From the NCBI GenBank assembly GCA_003194495.1, contig PQXE01000024.1, positions 1-49,614 on the forward strand: 49,614 nt of DNA, in the 5' to 3' direction. Shown piece after piece: positions 23,169 to 30,952 of the stretch. The position numbers were made by a program, and so were the translations under genes. The notes below the pieces were generated by a model, which was not told the origin of the DNA, did no database searches, and saw only the letters and a program-made list of their open reading frames with translations. Positions within the stretch are counted from its first letter, which is position 1; each line of letters opens with the position of its first letter. The stretch is from Deltaproteobacteria bacterium. Lineage in GTDB: Bacteria; Desulfobacterota; Dissulfuribacteria; Dissulfuribacterales; UBA3076.

Positions 23169-23894
23169 GTGCTGAAATCAAACGGGATTTTTTCCAAAAG
23201 TGCTTTAAAGAGTTTTGTTCTCGCAGGAGGGGCAGGCGCTCTGGCTATAGGCGCACATGAGATCTTTTGCCCCAAGGCTACTTTTTTGGGCAGGGTATTA
23301 ACCCATGGTTCCAGAAATGTTCCCGCAATAAGCCTTGTGTTCGACCAAAGTCCAAACCCGTTAACAGAGCCCATTTGCAAACGACTGCATGAGCTTGAGA
23401 TTCCAGCCACTTTTTTCATAGAAGGGAAGAGAGCCAGGAGTAATCCCAGGGCCATGCGCTCCCTGCAGTCCTTTGAGATAGGGATTCATGGAGAGACTTA
23501 CAGGTCGCTTATTTTTCAAAATAAAATAGAATTAAGGCGTACGCTCAAGCCCTGCCTGACACTTGCAGGCGACATCCAGGGAAGGGACGCCTGCTTTCTT
23601 ATGCCGCCTTATGGATGGAAGGACCTTCGACTGGTAAGAATGGCAAGAAATCTGGGTCTTTTCGTGGTCAATCCATCCCTTAAGCTCAGGTGGCGTGAGG
23701 GAATCCTTTTAAATACTTCAGTTGAGCGTATTCTGACACATGTGGACCCTGGTGACATAATTCTTGTGAGAAATGATCCTTTAAGATCGCCTCCTGAGCC
23801 CCTTTTTATTGAACTGCTCACATTGCTGGTTATTGGGCTCAAAGACAAGGGCCTTAAGATCTGGGGGCTAAGCCCTTTACTTCGTCGTCATTAG
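23169..23894 (+). CDS. polysaccharide-deacetylase-fold protein with degraded active site
   Basis: A 241-residue protein beginning at GTG, with GAGG eight bases upstream. One hydrophobic N-terminal segment (about 15-30) could anchor it. The NodB fold is recognisable: ISLVFDQSPNP matches motif 1 (normally TFDDGPNP), IPATFFIEGKRA the following strand, FEIGIHGETY motif 2 (normally HS/T-x2-H), and FLMPPYGW motif 3 (normally RPPYG). The second Asp is Gln60, the second His is Tyr111, and the motif-3 Arg is Met, so metal binding and catalysis are probably lost. It may bind a glycan or act as a regulatory pseudo-enzyme. It directly follows the prenyl synthase gene. The stop codon abuts a family-1 repeat. 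Confidence 0.68.
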   Translation: MLKSNGIFSKSALKSFVLAGGAGALAIGAHEIFCPKATFLGRVLTHGSRNVPAISLVFDQSPNPLTEPICKRLHELEIPATFFIEGKRARSNPRAMRSLQSFEIGIHGETYRSLIFQNKIELRRTLKPCLTLAGDIQGRDACFLMPPYGWKDLRLVRMARNLGLFVVNPSLKLRWREGILLNTSVERILTHVDPGDIILVRNDPLRSPPEPLFIELLTLLVIGLKDKGLKIWGLSPLLRRH

Positions 23895-24002
23895 TAAGCG
23901 TTTACAGGGCACCACATCTGCTTTGTTGTCGGGCACTTGAAGTACAGGGAGTACATCTGCGTACCCTCCGCCTCGCATCTGCAGCACCCTGTAAACGCTT
24001 AC
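23894..24002 (+). repeat. family-1 element copy 2 (no tail)
   Basis: A 109-bp core starting at the last base of the upstream stop codon, from GTAAGCGTTTACAGGGCACC to CACCCTGTAAACGCTTAC. It shows only a few differences from the copies at 11450 and 41135. Confidence 0.85.
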
Positions 24003-24311
24003 AGTGATTTTTCATCCACGTTTTTTCCTCCTCGCGTCTTGCCCCCGAGCAAAACCCATGAGTTTTTTATGAGACTCTTATTACCTGTTTTTATAGCTAT
24101 TACCTGGTAATAAGGACTGAGTGGACGTTTTCCTCTTTTAAATAATTTTCCCTTTTTTTAAACTATTCCATAAAATTTTTCGATAAGAGAAAAAAGTTCT
24201 GCGATTGAGTGTCGCGGAATAAACTAGGAAAATGAATTGTGGGCTTGACAACCATCCCGGCAACTTTGCAACATTTATAATAAACCAATCCACAAAAAGG
24301 ACTCAAATATA
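24003..24311. other. intergenic region upstream of the histidine kinase
   Basis: 309 bp without a gene. The composition shifts to AT-rich here and stays so through the following two genes. A TTGACA (24245-24250) and a TATAAT (24276-24281) are present but 25 bp apart, too far for one ordinary promoter. No strong hairpin or riboswitch-like structure was noticed. Confidence 0.4.
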
Positions 24312-25964
24312 ATGAATTTAAGTACTCACCAGGGACTTTATTTCCCCAAAATATTCACGATGGCAGTATTTGCAAAATCCAGAGGGTGCCGGGGTGCTAT
24401 ACTACTTTTTACAATATTTTTATGTATTGCAGGAGGCTATTACTTTAATTTTATTACGAAAGTAGAAATTGATTATGCTGATTTTTACTCAGCTCAAGAG
24501 TTTAATACCCTTCTAAATTATTACAGTTTACATATTCTATATACCAACATATTCTATATACCAATCATACTGACAGCTATATGGTATAGAAAAGTAGTCA
24601 TCCCGCTGGCAGTTTTTTTGGGTTGTTTTCATATATATTTAACATATTCTATTCTTGGAACTCTTATAGTAGGGACCATTGAGAGGGCGGGAATTTTCAT
24701 ATTATTAGCTTATGTTATCGCGCTTGTCAGCGAGGGAAAAAATAGAGAAGAAAAGAAAGTACGAAAATCCGAGGAAAGATATCGTTCTCTCGTGGAATCT
24801 ACAGGTGATTTAATCTTCATAGTAGATAAAGAGTGTAAGATTCTTTTTGTAAACGCTATTTTGTTGTCTCAGTTTGGCATATTAAGGAGCCATATTTTGG
24901 GCAAGACATTTGACTCATTTCATACAACAGAAGAAACGAAAAACTTTGCCAAGAATGTAAATAAAGTTTTTGAAACTGGTATAACCACAGACTACGAAGA
25001 TTACAGCAAGAAATATGATAAATGGCTTATAAGAACGCTTAGTCCAATTAAAGAACCTGATACTAAGAATGTAATAGCGGTTTCAGTAATATCAAAAAAT
25101 ATTACTGAGCGTAAAATGGCAGAAGAGGATTTAAAAAAGGCCTATAATGAACTTAAAATGGCCCACGATCAGTTAATACAAAATGAGAAAATGGCAGCTA
25201 TAGGACGTTTGACATCCGGGATTGCTCATCAAATTAGAAATCCACTTGGTATTATTTTGATGGGTGTAGAGTATCTTGATAATACTTTGTCAGAGAAAGA
25301 TGAACAATGCTCAGGATCTATTAAAATCATAAAACAAGCCGTAGGTAGGGCAAACAAAATTATTGTTGATATTCTGCAATTTTCAAGAAAGACCGAACTT
25401 AAATTTGAACCTATAGATATTTGTAAATTATTAGATGACACAATAAGCCTAGTTGAACATAGTATAAATTTAAAAAATATAAAAATTCGCAGAAATTATC
25501 CAAAAGAAACAGTAAAGTGTAAAGTTGATAAGAACATGTTTCAGCAAGTAGTTATTAATCTTTTGAACAATGCTGTCGATGCTATGCAAGATGGAGGCGA
25601 AATTAAGATAAATATTTTTTATAAGTCAGCATCGAATATAGGCAATAGAATAGGCAGGAGAGAGGATGATTATTTTAAGATGGGTGATAAGATTGTTGTG
25701 ATTGAAATTGAGGATACCGGAGAGGGCATTCCTGAAGATTTGTTGCCGAATATATTTGAGCCTTTTTATACTACCAAAGAAGCAAAAAAGGGAACTGGTC
25801 TTGGTCTCAGTATAGCACATTTAATTATAGATCGGCACAGGGGATCTATTGATGTGGAGAGCGAGGCGAATAAAGGCACCAAGTTTATTATTAATCTGCA
25901 ACCAGGAAATAATCAAGTCAAAGGGGAACAATATGGCGGAAAAGAAAAAAATACTACTAATTGA
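24312..25964 (+). CDS. membrane PAS histidine kinase
   Basis: A 550-residue sensor kinase. Residues 28-140 hold about four membrane segments with short loops, followed by a PAS domain (about 150-270, RYRSLVESTGDLIFIVDKEC), a coiled coil, a HisKA domain with phospho-acceptor H306 (AIGRLTSGIAHQIRNPLG), and an HATPase domain with an N box (VVINLLNNAVDAMQ), the G1 box EDTGEGIPEDLLP and [10 protein letters not shown]. It has no receiver domain; the downstream single-domain receiver overlaps it by 32 bp and is the obvious partner. Gene and partner are clearly more AT-rich than the neighbouring purD-purE and prenyl genes, possibly from transfer. Confidence 0.9.
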   Translation: MNLSTHQGLYFPKIFTMAVFAKSRGCRGAILLFTIFLCIAGGYYFNFITKVEIDYADFYSAQEFNTLLNYYSLHILYTNIFYIPIILTAIWYRKVVIPLAVFLGCFHIYLTYSILGTLIVGTIERAGIFILLAYVIALVSEGKNREEKKVRKSEERYRSLVESTGDLIFIVDKECKILFVNAILLSQFGILRSHILGKTFDSFHTTEETKNFAKNVNKVFETGITTDYEDYSKKYDKWLIRTLSPIKEPDTKNVIAVSVISKNITERKMAEEDLKKAYNELKMAHDQLIQNEKMAAIGRLTSGIAHQIRNPLGIILMGVEYLDNTLSEKDEQCSGSIKIIKQAVGRANKIIVDILQFSRKTELKFEPIDICKLLDDTISLVEHSINLKNIKIRRNYPKETVKCKVDKNMFQQVVINLLNNAVDAMQDGGEIKINIFYKSASNIGNRIGRREDDYFKMGDKIVVIEIEDTGEGIPEDLLPNIFEPFYTTKEAKKGTGLGLSIAHLIIDRHRGSIDVESEANKGTKFIINLQPGNNQVKGEQYGGKEKNTTN

Positions 25965-26316
25965 TGATGAAAAGGATTTATGTTTTTTTTTGAAAGCCAA
26001 TTTAGAGAATACCGGAGAATTTGATGTAATAATAAGTAACAGGGGCGATAAAGGTATTAAGTTGGCTCAAAGAGAAAAGCCGGATCTGATTTTGTTGGAT
26101 ATACTTATGCCTGAAATGTCAGGTGATGAAGTTGCTGAAAATCTACTGGAAGATCCTGCGACAGCTAAGATCCCAATTATATTTCTCACTGCAATGGTTA
26201 CTAAGGCAGAAATTGGAGATGTTACGTTGCAAAAAAGAGGGGGGCGAAACTTTATAGCTAAGCCGATAACTACCGAAGAACTTGTAGGTGCTATTAAAAA
26301 GGTGTTGGGAATATAA
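25933..26316 (+). CDS. single-domain response regulator (CheY-like)
   Basis: A 127-residue receiver domain with no output. ATG 25933 follows AAGGGGAACAAT and overlaps the kinase gene. The acidic pocket is at the DDEKDL start, the phospho-acceptor Asp is in LILLDILMPEMSG, the switch Thr is in IPIIFLTAM, and the conserved Lys is in NFIAKPITTEEL. It probably receives phosphate from the overlapping kinase and acts through protein contacts. The target is not evident. Confidence 0.9.
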   Translation: MAEKKKILLIDDEKDLCFFLKANLENTGEFDVIISNRGDKGIKLAQREKPDLILLDILMPEMSGDEVAENLLEDPATAKIPIIFLTAMVTKAEIGDVTLQKRGGRNFIAKPITTEELVGAIKKVLGI

Positions 26317-26395
26317 GCGCCCTTCGGGCGAGCTGTTAATTAAGCTATTGAGCTGTTAAGCTAATTAGCTAATCAGCTTAAGTGGCTTAAGTGGC
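26317..26395. terminator. hairpin and AT-rich palindromes between convergent genes
   Basis: Directly after the receiver stop comes CGCCC-TTC-GGGCG (26318-26330), then short AGCTTAAT/ATTAGCT-type palindromic runs. No clean U-tract follows the hairpin, so the terminator call rests mainly on its position between convergent genes. Confidence 0.4.
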
Positions 26396-27142
26396 TTAAG
26401 AAGATTGAAAGCATAGTCTTTTCAAGTTCAAAATCCTGCCGGCTCCGGCGATTGTTGTACCATAGAGATAAAGCGGCTTTTGATATTTGTCTGAAAGAGA
26501 AATCAATTGAGACAGGGAATCATTTACTATTGTTGAGCCTGTTGCCAGGATAACGTCGCGGGTCTTAAAGAGCTCTTCTGTCATTTCTCTGCCATCCCAG
26601 ATAGACACCCCATATTTTATTCTATTAATATTATCTCTATCAAGGTCTGTTACTTTCAGATTTTCCGTAGATAGCCTACTAGAGAAATTATCTATTATTG
26701 CAGGCTGGAACCCAACAATTCCGATCCTGACATCAGAACCGTATTTGTCGATGATTACTCTGACTATTTCCTTGGCACACAATTCCGGCTCCTTGTCTTT
26801 GCAGTGAATAGTGCCGTTAACTATATTCACGTATCGCATCAGTGCATTCAGCGTAGCGACGAAAAGCGCTCTTTCGCCGTTATCCGTTAATCTTAATTTG
26901 AGTATTTCCTTAAGCTTGCCCCTGAAAGTCCTTGGAGTGTCAGTAAATGCCTGTCCCAAGGCTTTTTTAAAATCCGCCTGGATTAAAGACTCCTTGCCTT
27001 GAAGCAGAGGGAAATCCTTCCTTTCTGTATTGCCTATGGCTTCTTCAGGTGTCAGGATTTTTGCCGTGATATTTATTTCACTTTCCATGAGACCATTTTC
27101 CGTAGCTATATCATTCAGCGCTCTTTTTAATTCTGAGTACAT
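26396..27142 (-). CDS. DUF364-like Rossmann protein
   Basis: A 248-residue cytoplasmic protein resembling the DUF364 / putative heavy-metal chelation group. The C-terminal half has a Rossmann-like run: RIGIVGFQPAIIDNFSSRL, KVTDLDRDNINRIKYG, then DVILATGSTIVNDSLSQLI and KPLYLYGTTIAGAGRILNL. The ATGSTIVND motif is the most characteristic. The N-terminal half (about 1-120) is helical, with one NALMRYVNIVNGTIHCKDKE segment. Such genes often sit by metal-cofactor or one-carbon genes, and a CooC gene lies about 3.8 kb away; a functional link is only a guess. The gene is divergent from purD-purE. The ATG has a good A/G-rich ribosome site. Confidence 0.6.
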   Translation of the reverse strand: MYSELKRALNDIATENGLMESEINITAKILTPEEAIGNTERKDFPLLQGKESLIQADFKKALGQAFTDTPRTFRGKLKEILKLRLTDNGERALFVATLNALMRYVNIVNGTIHCKDKEPELCAKEIVRVIIDKYGSDVRIGIVGFQPAIIDNFSSRLSTENLKVTDLDRDNINRIKYGVSIWDGREMTEELFKTRDVILATGSTIVNDSLSQLISLSDKYQKPLYLYGTTIAGAGRILNLKRLCFQSS

Positions 27143-27292
27143 TTCCCATTTCCCTTTCGTTTAACGTTCACTATCAGTGTGTTGAAAGATATTCATTTTT
27201 TTAGCAGTTCATCCGGTGCTTACTCAGGCATTATAGCACGTAGATTGTGACTGTCTCGAAATTCAGGCATTTTAGGATCATCAGAACAGGCG

Positions 27293-27320
27293 TTGACACC
27301 TTTACATCAGATGGTAGGTT
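27293..27320 (+). promoter_or_regulatory. candidate sigma-70 promoter for purD-purE
   Basis: A perfect -35 box TTGACA (27293-27298) is followed after 16 bp by TAGGTT, a 4/6 match to the -10 box. It lies about 45 bp upstream of the chosen purD start in a divergent intergenic region. The surrounding sequence is partly palindromic (CAGAACAGGC ... GCCTGCCTTGTTCTG, 27283-27338), which might be an operator. Confidence 0.35.
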
Positions 27321-27364
27321 GAGCCTGCCTTGTTCTGAGAATAAACATGGGGGAAAAGGAAATT

Positions 27365-29170
27365 ATGGATAAGAAAAAAATATTAGTCGTAGGTTCCGGA
27401 GGACGCGAACACGTTCTTTGCTGGAAGCTGGCGTCCAGCCCCGGAATTTCAAGAGTGTTCTGTGCACCTGGGAATGCCGGTATAAGTCAACATGCCATCT
27501 GTGTATCTTTAAAGATCTCTGACATTAACGGTCTTGTATCATTTGTCAAAAAAGAGGGTATCGATATAACGTTAGTAGGCCCGGAAGCCCCTCTGGCCGA
27601 AGGTCTGGTAGACAGATTCAACGAACAGGGACTTGCAGTATTCGGACCCACTAAAGCGGCTGCTGAGATCGAGGCAAGTAAGGTATTTTCAAAAGACTTA
27701 CTCACTGAGGCAGGCATACCAACAGGGGCCTACAAGGTTTTTACCGAGCCGGATGCCGCTTTTGATTATATCAAGAACGTAGCTGGAGTGCCCATTGCAA
27801 TAAAGGCGGATGGGTTGGCAGCCGGCAAGGGGGTGTTGCTCGCCCATTCCCTTGCTGAGGCGGAGGAGGCAATAGATATTATCCTTTGCAAAAAGGCCTT
27901 TGGTGAAGCAGGCGATCGTTTGATAGTAGAGGAATTTCTCACAGGGGAAGAGGCCTCCTTCATGGCTATAACCGACGGAACAACAGTCCTTCCTCTTGCC
28001 ACTTCCCAGGACCATAAGCCCATATTTGATAATGACCAGGGGCCTAATACCGGTGGTATGGGTGCTTACTCCCCGGCCCCGGTGGTAAACAGCGGCCTGT
28101 TTGACGATATTATGGACACGGTTATGAGCCCCACTGTGGAAGCCATGGCAAGGTCAAAAAGGCCCTATCAAGGAGTGCTTTATGGTGGCCTTATAATTAA
28201 AGACGGTATGTTTGAGGTCTTGGAATTTAACTGCCGGTTCGGTGATCCTGAGGCCCAGCCGATCCTGATGCGACTCCGCACTGACCTGATGGAAGTATTT
28301 GATGCAGCACTTGAAGGCAGGCTGAATGAAGTCAAGCTTGAGTGGGACCCAAGGGCTGCTGTCTGCGTTGTCCTGGCCTCCGGAGGCTATCCTGGAAGTT
28401 ATGAGACAGGCAAGGTCATCCACGGCCTGGAAAAAGTGGCTGAGATGCAAGACGTGATGGTTTTTCACGCAGGGACCGCCAAGGATGGAGACCGATTCAT
28501 CACAGCCGGCGGAAGAGTCCTTGGGGTCACGGCACTTGGCAATACCGTTTCAGAAGCAATAGACCTTGCATATAAAGCAGTCGGAAAAATTTCATGGGAA
28601 GGGATGCACTATAGAAGAGATATTGGTCAAAAGGCTCTCAGATACACGTCCGGTGCGACCGGTATGCCGGTTTCCCCGCATCCCCGCATCTCTGCCAAGG
28701 TAGGCATTGTCATGGGAAGTCTCAGTGACAAAGATGTTATGGAAGCGGCCCGGGATATTCTGAATGAGTTTGATGTCGCATGTGAGTTGAGGGTTGCTTC
28801 AGCCCATCGCTCCCCGGAACTTACTGCATCATATGCCAGGGAGGCAGAAACCAGAGGAATAAAAGTCTTGATTGCCGGCGCCGGAATGGCCGCACACCTG
28901 GCCGGCAGCCTGGCAGCAAATACGATTCTTCCTGTAATAGGAGTGCCGGTGAATAGTTCGGCTTTGAATGGACTTGATGCCTTGCTTTCCACTGCCCAGA
29001 TGCCCCCTGGTGTCCCGGTTGCAACCATGGCAATAGGAGAAGCCGGGGCAAAAAATGCCGCCTTGTTGGCACTTCAGATCCTGGCACTGGAAGATTCGGA
29101 CCTTGCAAGTAAATTGAAGGAATACAGAAAGGCCCAGGCAAAAAAGATGGAAGAGTTTGATCAATTCTAA
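27365..29170 (+). CDS. purD: PurD-PurE fusion (GAR synthetase + AIR mutase)
   Basis: A 601-residue bifunctional purine enzyme. I choose ATG 27365, after AAAAGGAAATT, over the ATG at 27347. Residues 1 to about 425 are phosphoribosylamine-glycine ligase (KILVVGSGGREHVLCWKLA, GPEAPLAEGLVDRF, an ATP-grasp core with DGLAAGKGVLLA, FNCRFGDPEAQ). From about 441 the protein is a complete N5-CAIR mutase PurE (KVGIVMGSLSDKDV, SAHRSPELTASYA, GAGMAAHLAGSLAANT, MPPGVPVATMAIG). The two enzymes catalyse non-consecutive steps 2 and 6 of IMP synthesis. In related bacteria purD and purE are commonly neighbours, so fusion by stop-codon loss is easy to imagine. No purK is visible. Confidence 0.93.
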   Translation: MDKKKILVVGSGGREHVLCWKLASSPGISRVFCAPGNAGISQHAICVSLKISDINGLVSFVKKEGIDITLVGPEAPLAEGLVDRFNEQGLAVFGPTKAAAEIEASKVFSKDLLTEAGIPTGAYKVFTEPDAAFDYIKNVAGVPIAIKADGLAAGKGVLLAHSLAEAEEAIDIILCKKAFGEAGDRLIVEEFLTGEEASFMAITDGTTVLPLATSQDHKPIFDNDQGPNTGGMGAYSPAPVVNSGLFDDIMDTVMSPTVEAMARSKRPYQGVLYGGLIIKDGMFEVLEFNCRFGDPEAQPILMRLRTDLMEVFDAALEGRLNEVKLEWDPRAAVCVVLASGGYPGSYETGKVIHGLEKVAEMQDVMVFHAGTAKDGDRFITAGGRVLGVTALGNTVSEAIDLAYKAVGKISWEGMHYRRDIGQKALRYTSGATGMPVSPHPRISAKVGIVMGSLSDKDVMEAARDILNEFDVACELRVASAHRSPELTASYAREAETRGIKVLIAGAGMAAHLAGSLAANTILPVIGVPVNSSALNGLDALLSTAQMPPGVPVATMAIGEAGAKNAALLALQILALEDSDLASKLKEYRKAQAKKMEEFDQF

Positions 29171-29233
29171 TTGAGGAATTGAAAGAATTAGGGATTGATG
29201 GCACTTTATTGGTCTTAATCCCTCAATCCCTTC

Positions 29234-29404
29234 ATTAGTGCCTGAACGAAAATCCACTCGAATGATTCGTTGGGTTTCGCCTGCTGAAATTATATTTTTG
29301 TAAGTGCCTGATTTTAGTAGGTTGGGTTGAGGTACGAAACCCAACATAACCTTGCAGGCTCAACCCAACCTACAAGAAAACGGACTTTTCGTTCAGGCAC
29401 TAAT
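29234..29404. repeat. MITE-like element copy 1, with nested insertion
   Basis: 171 bp with perfect 19-bp terminal inverted repeats (ATTAGTGCCTGAACGAAAA). Its ends and interior match the 111-bp copy at 34893-35003, but this copy has a ~60-bp insertion (see 29317-29373). It has no coding capacity. It lies just after purD-purE, and a weak AGGGATTGA/TCAATCCCT hairpin (29190-29231) precedes it. Confidence 0.85.
29317..29373. repeat. palindromic element nested in the MITE
   Basis: GTAGGTTGGGTTGAG and its perfect mirror CTCAACCCAACCTAC enclose GAAACCCAACATAACC. The segment is missing from the second MITE copy at the same internal position, showing a later insertion. Confidence 0.75.
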
Positions 29405-29455
29405 TATCATTTTCCTCAATTTATTTCGAGCTATGCGGTTATACGCCCTTGTGCT

Positions 29456-29797
29456 TTACTCGAAATACTTTTCTTCCACTGATATGCCCGCAGTACTCAA
29501 ACGTTTATAGTCTGCCTTGAGACGGTCATTTGCGATGGCACGATTGCTATGAGCAACATCCACGGACGCGGTGGGTAAGACCGTGACATAATTCTTGCTA
29601 ACTGAATAAGTCATGCCTTCTGCATGAAAACGATATGCAGCATTGAGCAAGAAGGCCTCATGGTCTTCGGTTATTCCTGCCTCCGGATGTATCTTTAGAC
29701 TGATAGGTACCTTATGGAGGACAACATCTCCCTCTACCCTCTTTCCTTCTTGAGCCATCTGAATCAAGTCTTCAAGACGACAAATAATAGGGATCAT
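29456..29797 (-). CDS. conserved-looking small protein of unknown function
   Basis: A 113-residue soluble protein with a strong ribosome site (GGAGAGGAGAAAAGG before ATG). It starts MIPIICRLEDLIQMAQEGK and includes a Tyr-rich middle (AAYRFHAEGMTYSVSKNYVTV) and a basic helix (NRAIANDRLKADYKRLST). No motif, signal peptide or membrane helix is seen and I do not recognise a family. It stands alone on its strand between a MITE and a repeat-filled gap. The ribosome site and balanced composition argue for a real gene. Confidence 0.6.
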   Translation of the reverse strand: MIPIICRLEDLIQMAQEGKRVEGDVVLHKVPISLKIHPEAGITEDHEAFLLNAAYRFHAEGMTYSVSKNYVTVLPTASVDVAHSNRAIANDRLKADYKRLSTAGISVEEKYFE

Positions 29798-30107
29798 AAG
29801 CCTTTTCTCCTCTCCGTAATGGGTATATTTTGAAAAGATACTTATTCTTTAAAATTAATCCCTGATTACAGCCAGTCAATCAGAAATTAAGTAATTTCTC
29901 AATAAGTTCGGACAACACTGTCACCGGCGCCTCCTGTTATTGCGAGGAGCCTTAGCGAATAATCATTCACTTCCTCCCCCCTGACAGCCAAACAGCCTTT
30001 TTCGGATTTCAAAGCACAATCCGTTGAGAATACGCCTTTTGGTGCAACCGTGTCCGCGGTTGAAAAAGCCTGTCGGCTGCCAGGGAGTGTGAACGGTTAC
30101 CTAAAAG
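29798..30107. other. intergenic region left of the family-1 copy 3
   Basis: No gene is recognised. Frames here have poor composition. The region ends in GTGAACGGTTAC (30089-30100), the mirror of the following GTAACCGTTCA tail, which together make a hairpin. Confidence 0.4.
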
Positions 30108-30261
30108 GTAACCGTTCATGGGGTTACAACGCCCATTTTACCGCAACCCGCCGAACTGTAAGCGTTTATAGGGTGCTGCGAGGCGTACGGGTACGCAGAC
30201 GTACTCCCTGTACTTCAAGTGCCCGACAACAAAGCAGATGCGGTGCCCTGTGAACGCTTAC
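30108..30261 (-). repeat. family-1 element copy 3, with tail
   Basis: The core 30158-30261 is 104 bp, lacking about five bases near GCTGCGAGGCG relative to other copies. The tail 30108-30157 starts GTAACCGTTCATGGGGTTAC. Its orientation is opposite to copies 1, 2 and 5. It lies between divergent genes. Confidence 0.8.
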
Positions 30262-30355
30262 CCTAAAAGGAATCTTTAATGCGTAGAGTTCTGCTTTTTC
30301 AATCTTTGCATATTGCTTCATAATGATTCATAGCTTACTGTGATAAAAAAATCCT

Positions 30356-30458
30356 ATAGGTTTTCAGATATTTAATTTCACAAGGCCATAGGGAGGAAGG
30401 CGTATTGTAATACTCCGACGACCGATAACGCAGTGAAATTGAATATATGGAAATCTAT
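30356..30458. repeat. palindromic element with 26-bp imperfect inverted ends
   Basis: The left arm (30356-30381, ATAGGTTTTCAGATATTTAA...) and the right arm (30433-30458, GTGAAATTGAATATATGG...) are mirror images with about five mismatches. The interior contains GCGTATTGTAATACTCCGAC and GATAACGC. No second copy is in the window. It lies in a 759-bp gene-free gap. Confidence 0.55.
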
Positions 30459-30468
30459 ATCAACAGAC

Positions 30469-30494
30469 GGCATCCTTCATTCATCAATTTACAC
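30469..30494 (-). repeat. solo end of family-3 element
   Basis: GGCATCCTTCATTCATCAATTTACAC on the plus strand matches the left end of the 17305-17513 element. No matching right end is seen downstream. It sits 60 bp before the ComEA-like gene. Confidence 0.5.
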
Positions 30495-30556
30495 TGTTTT
30501 CGAAAAAGCGTGTATTATTGTATTGAATGCCGGTGTCGAAACTGGAAATTTGAAAT

Positions 30557-30952
30557 TTGAAATTAGGTAACGCATCTACATTTATAGAACAAATCCTTGT
30601 ACTGGTCCTCATGGTTGGCTGTTTTTTATTAGCAGAACATCAGTTGGCCTCACATAAGAAAGGACGGGCCCAAGTTTCCTTTAAAAAAGCAGCTATTGCA
30701 GATAACCTACAGGATGCTTGTAGCGCAAGGAGGTTACTGTTTTTTCGTCCCATGGATATAAACAGCGCGTCCTTTGAGGAGCTGACCCTGCTTCCCGGCA
30801 TAGGTGAGATTACTGCATGCAGAGTCATTCAGTTCCGCAAGAGTCTTGGTTTTCTCATTTCCGTCGAGGAACTTGATACCATTAACAGCCCTTTGAATCC
30901 GAAATTATTAGGGGCAATAGCCCCTTACTTGGCCGTTGAATTTGATTTCTAA
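30557..30952 (+). CDS. ComEA-like helix-hairpin-helix protein
   Basis: A 131-residue protein with one N-terminal membrane anchor (about 10-27, IEQILVLVLMVGCFLLAEH) and a C-terminal double helix-hairpin-helix: MDINSASFEELTLLPGIGEI (about 66-85), TACRVIQFRKSLGFLISVEEL, and a LNPKLLGAIAPYL end. The NSASFEELTLLPGIGE-x2-A pattern is the ComEA DNA-binding motif used in DNA uptake. The start appears to be TTG without a good ribosome site; ATG 30611 would remove much of the anchor. Its end overlaps the CooC gene by 17 bp. A competence role is plausible with pili present, but many such proteins have unknown roles. Confidence 0.75.
   Translation: MKLGNASTFIEQILVLVLMVGCFLLAEHQLASHKKGRAQVSFKKAAIADNLQDACSARRLLFFRPMDINSASFEELTLLPGIGEITACRVIQFRKSLGFLISVEELDTINSPLNPKLLGAIAPYLAVEFDF

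Noticed and set aside
24245..24281. TTGACA ... TATAAT as a sigma-70 promoter for the histidine kinase
   Set aside because: The spacer is 25 bp, outside the usual 16-18 bp range, and no alternative -10 box at proper distance is convincing.
30050..30253. 67-codon plus-strand frame
   Set aside because: It translates family-1 repeat sequence; similar frames occur at other copies (31708, 41150) and reflect the repeat only.
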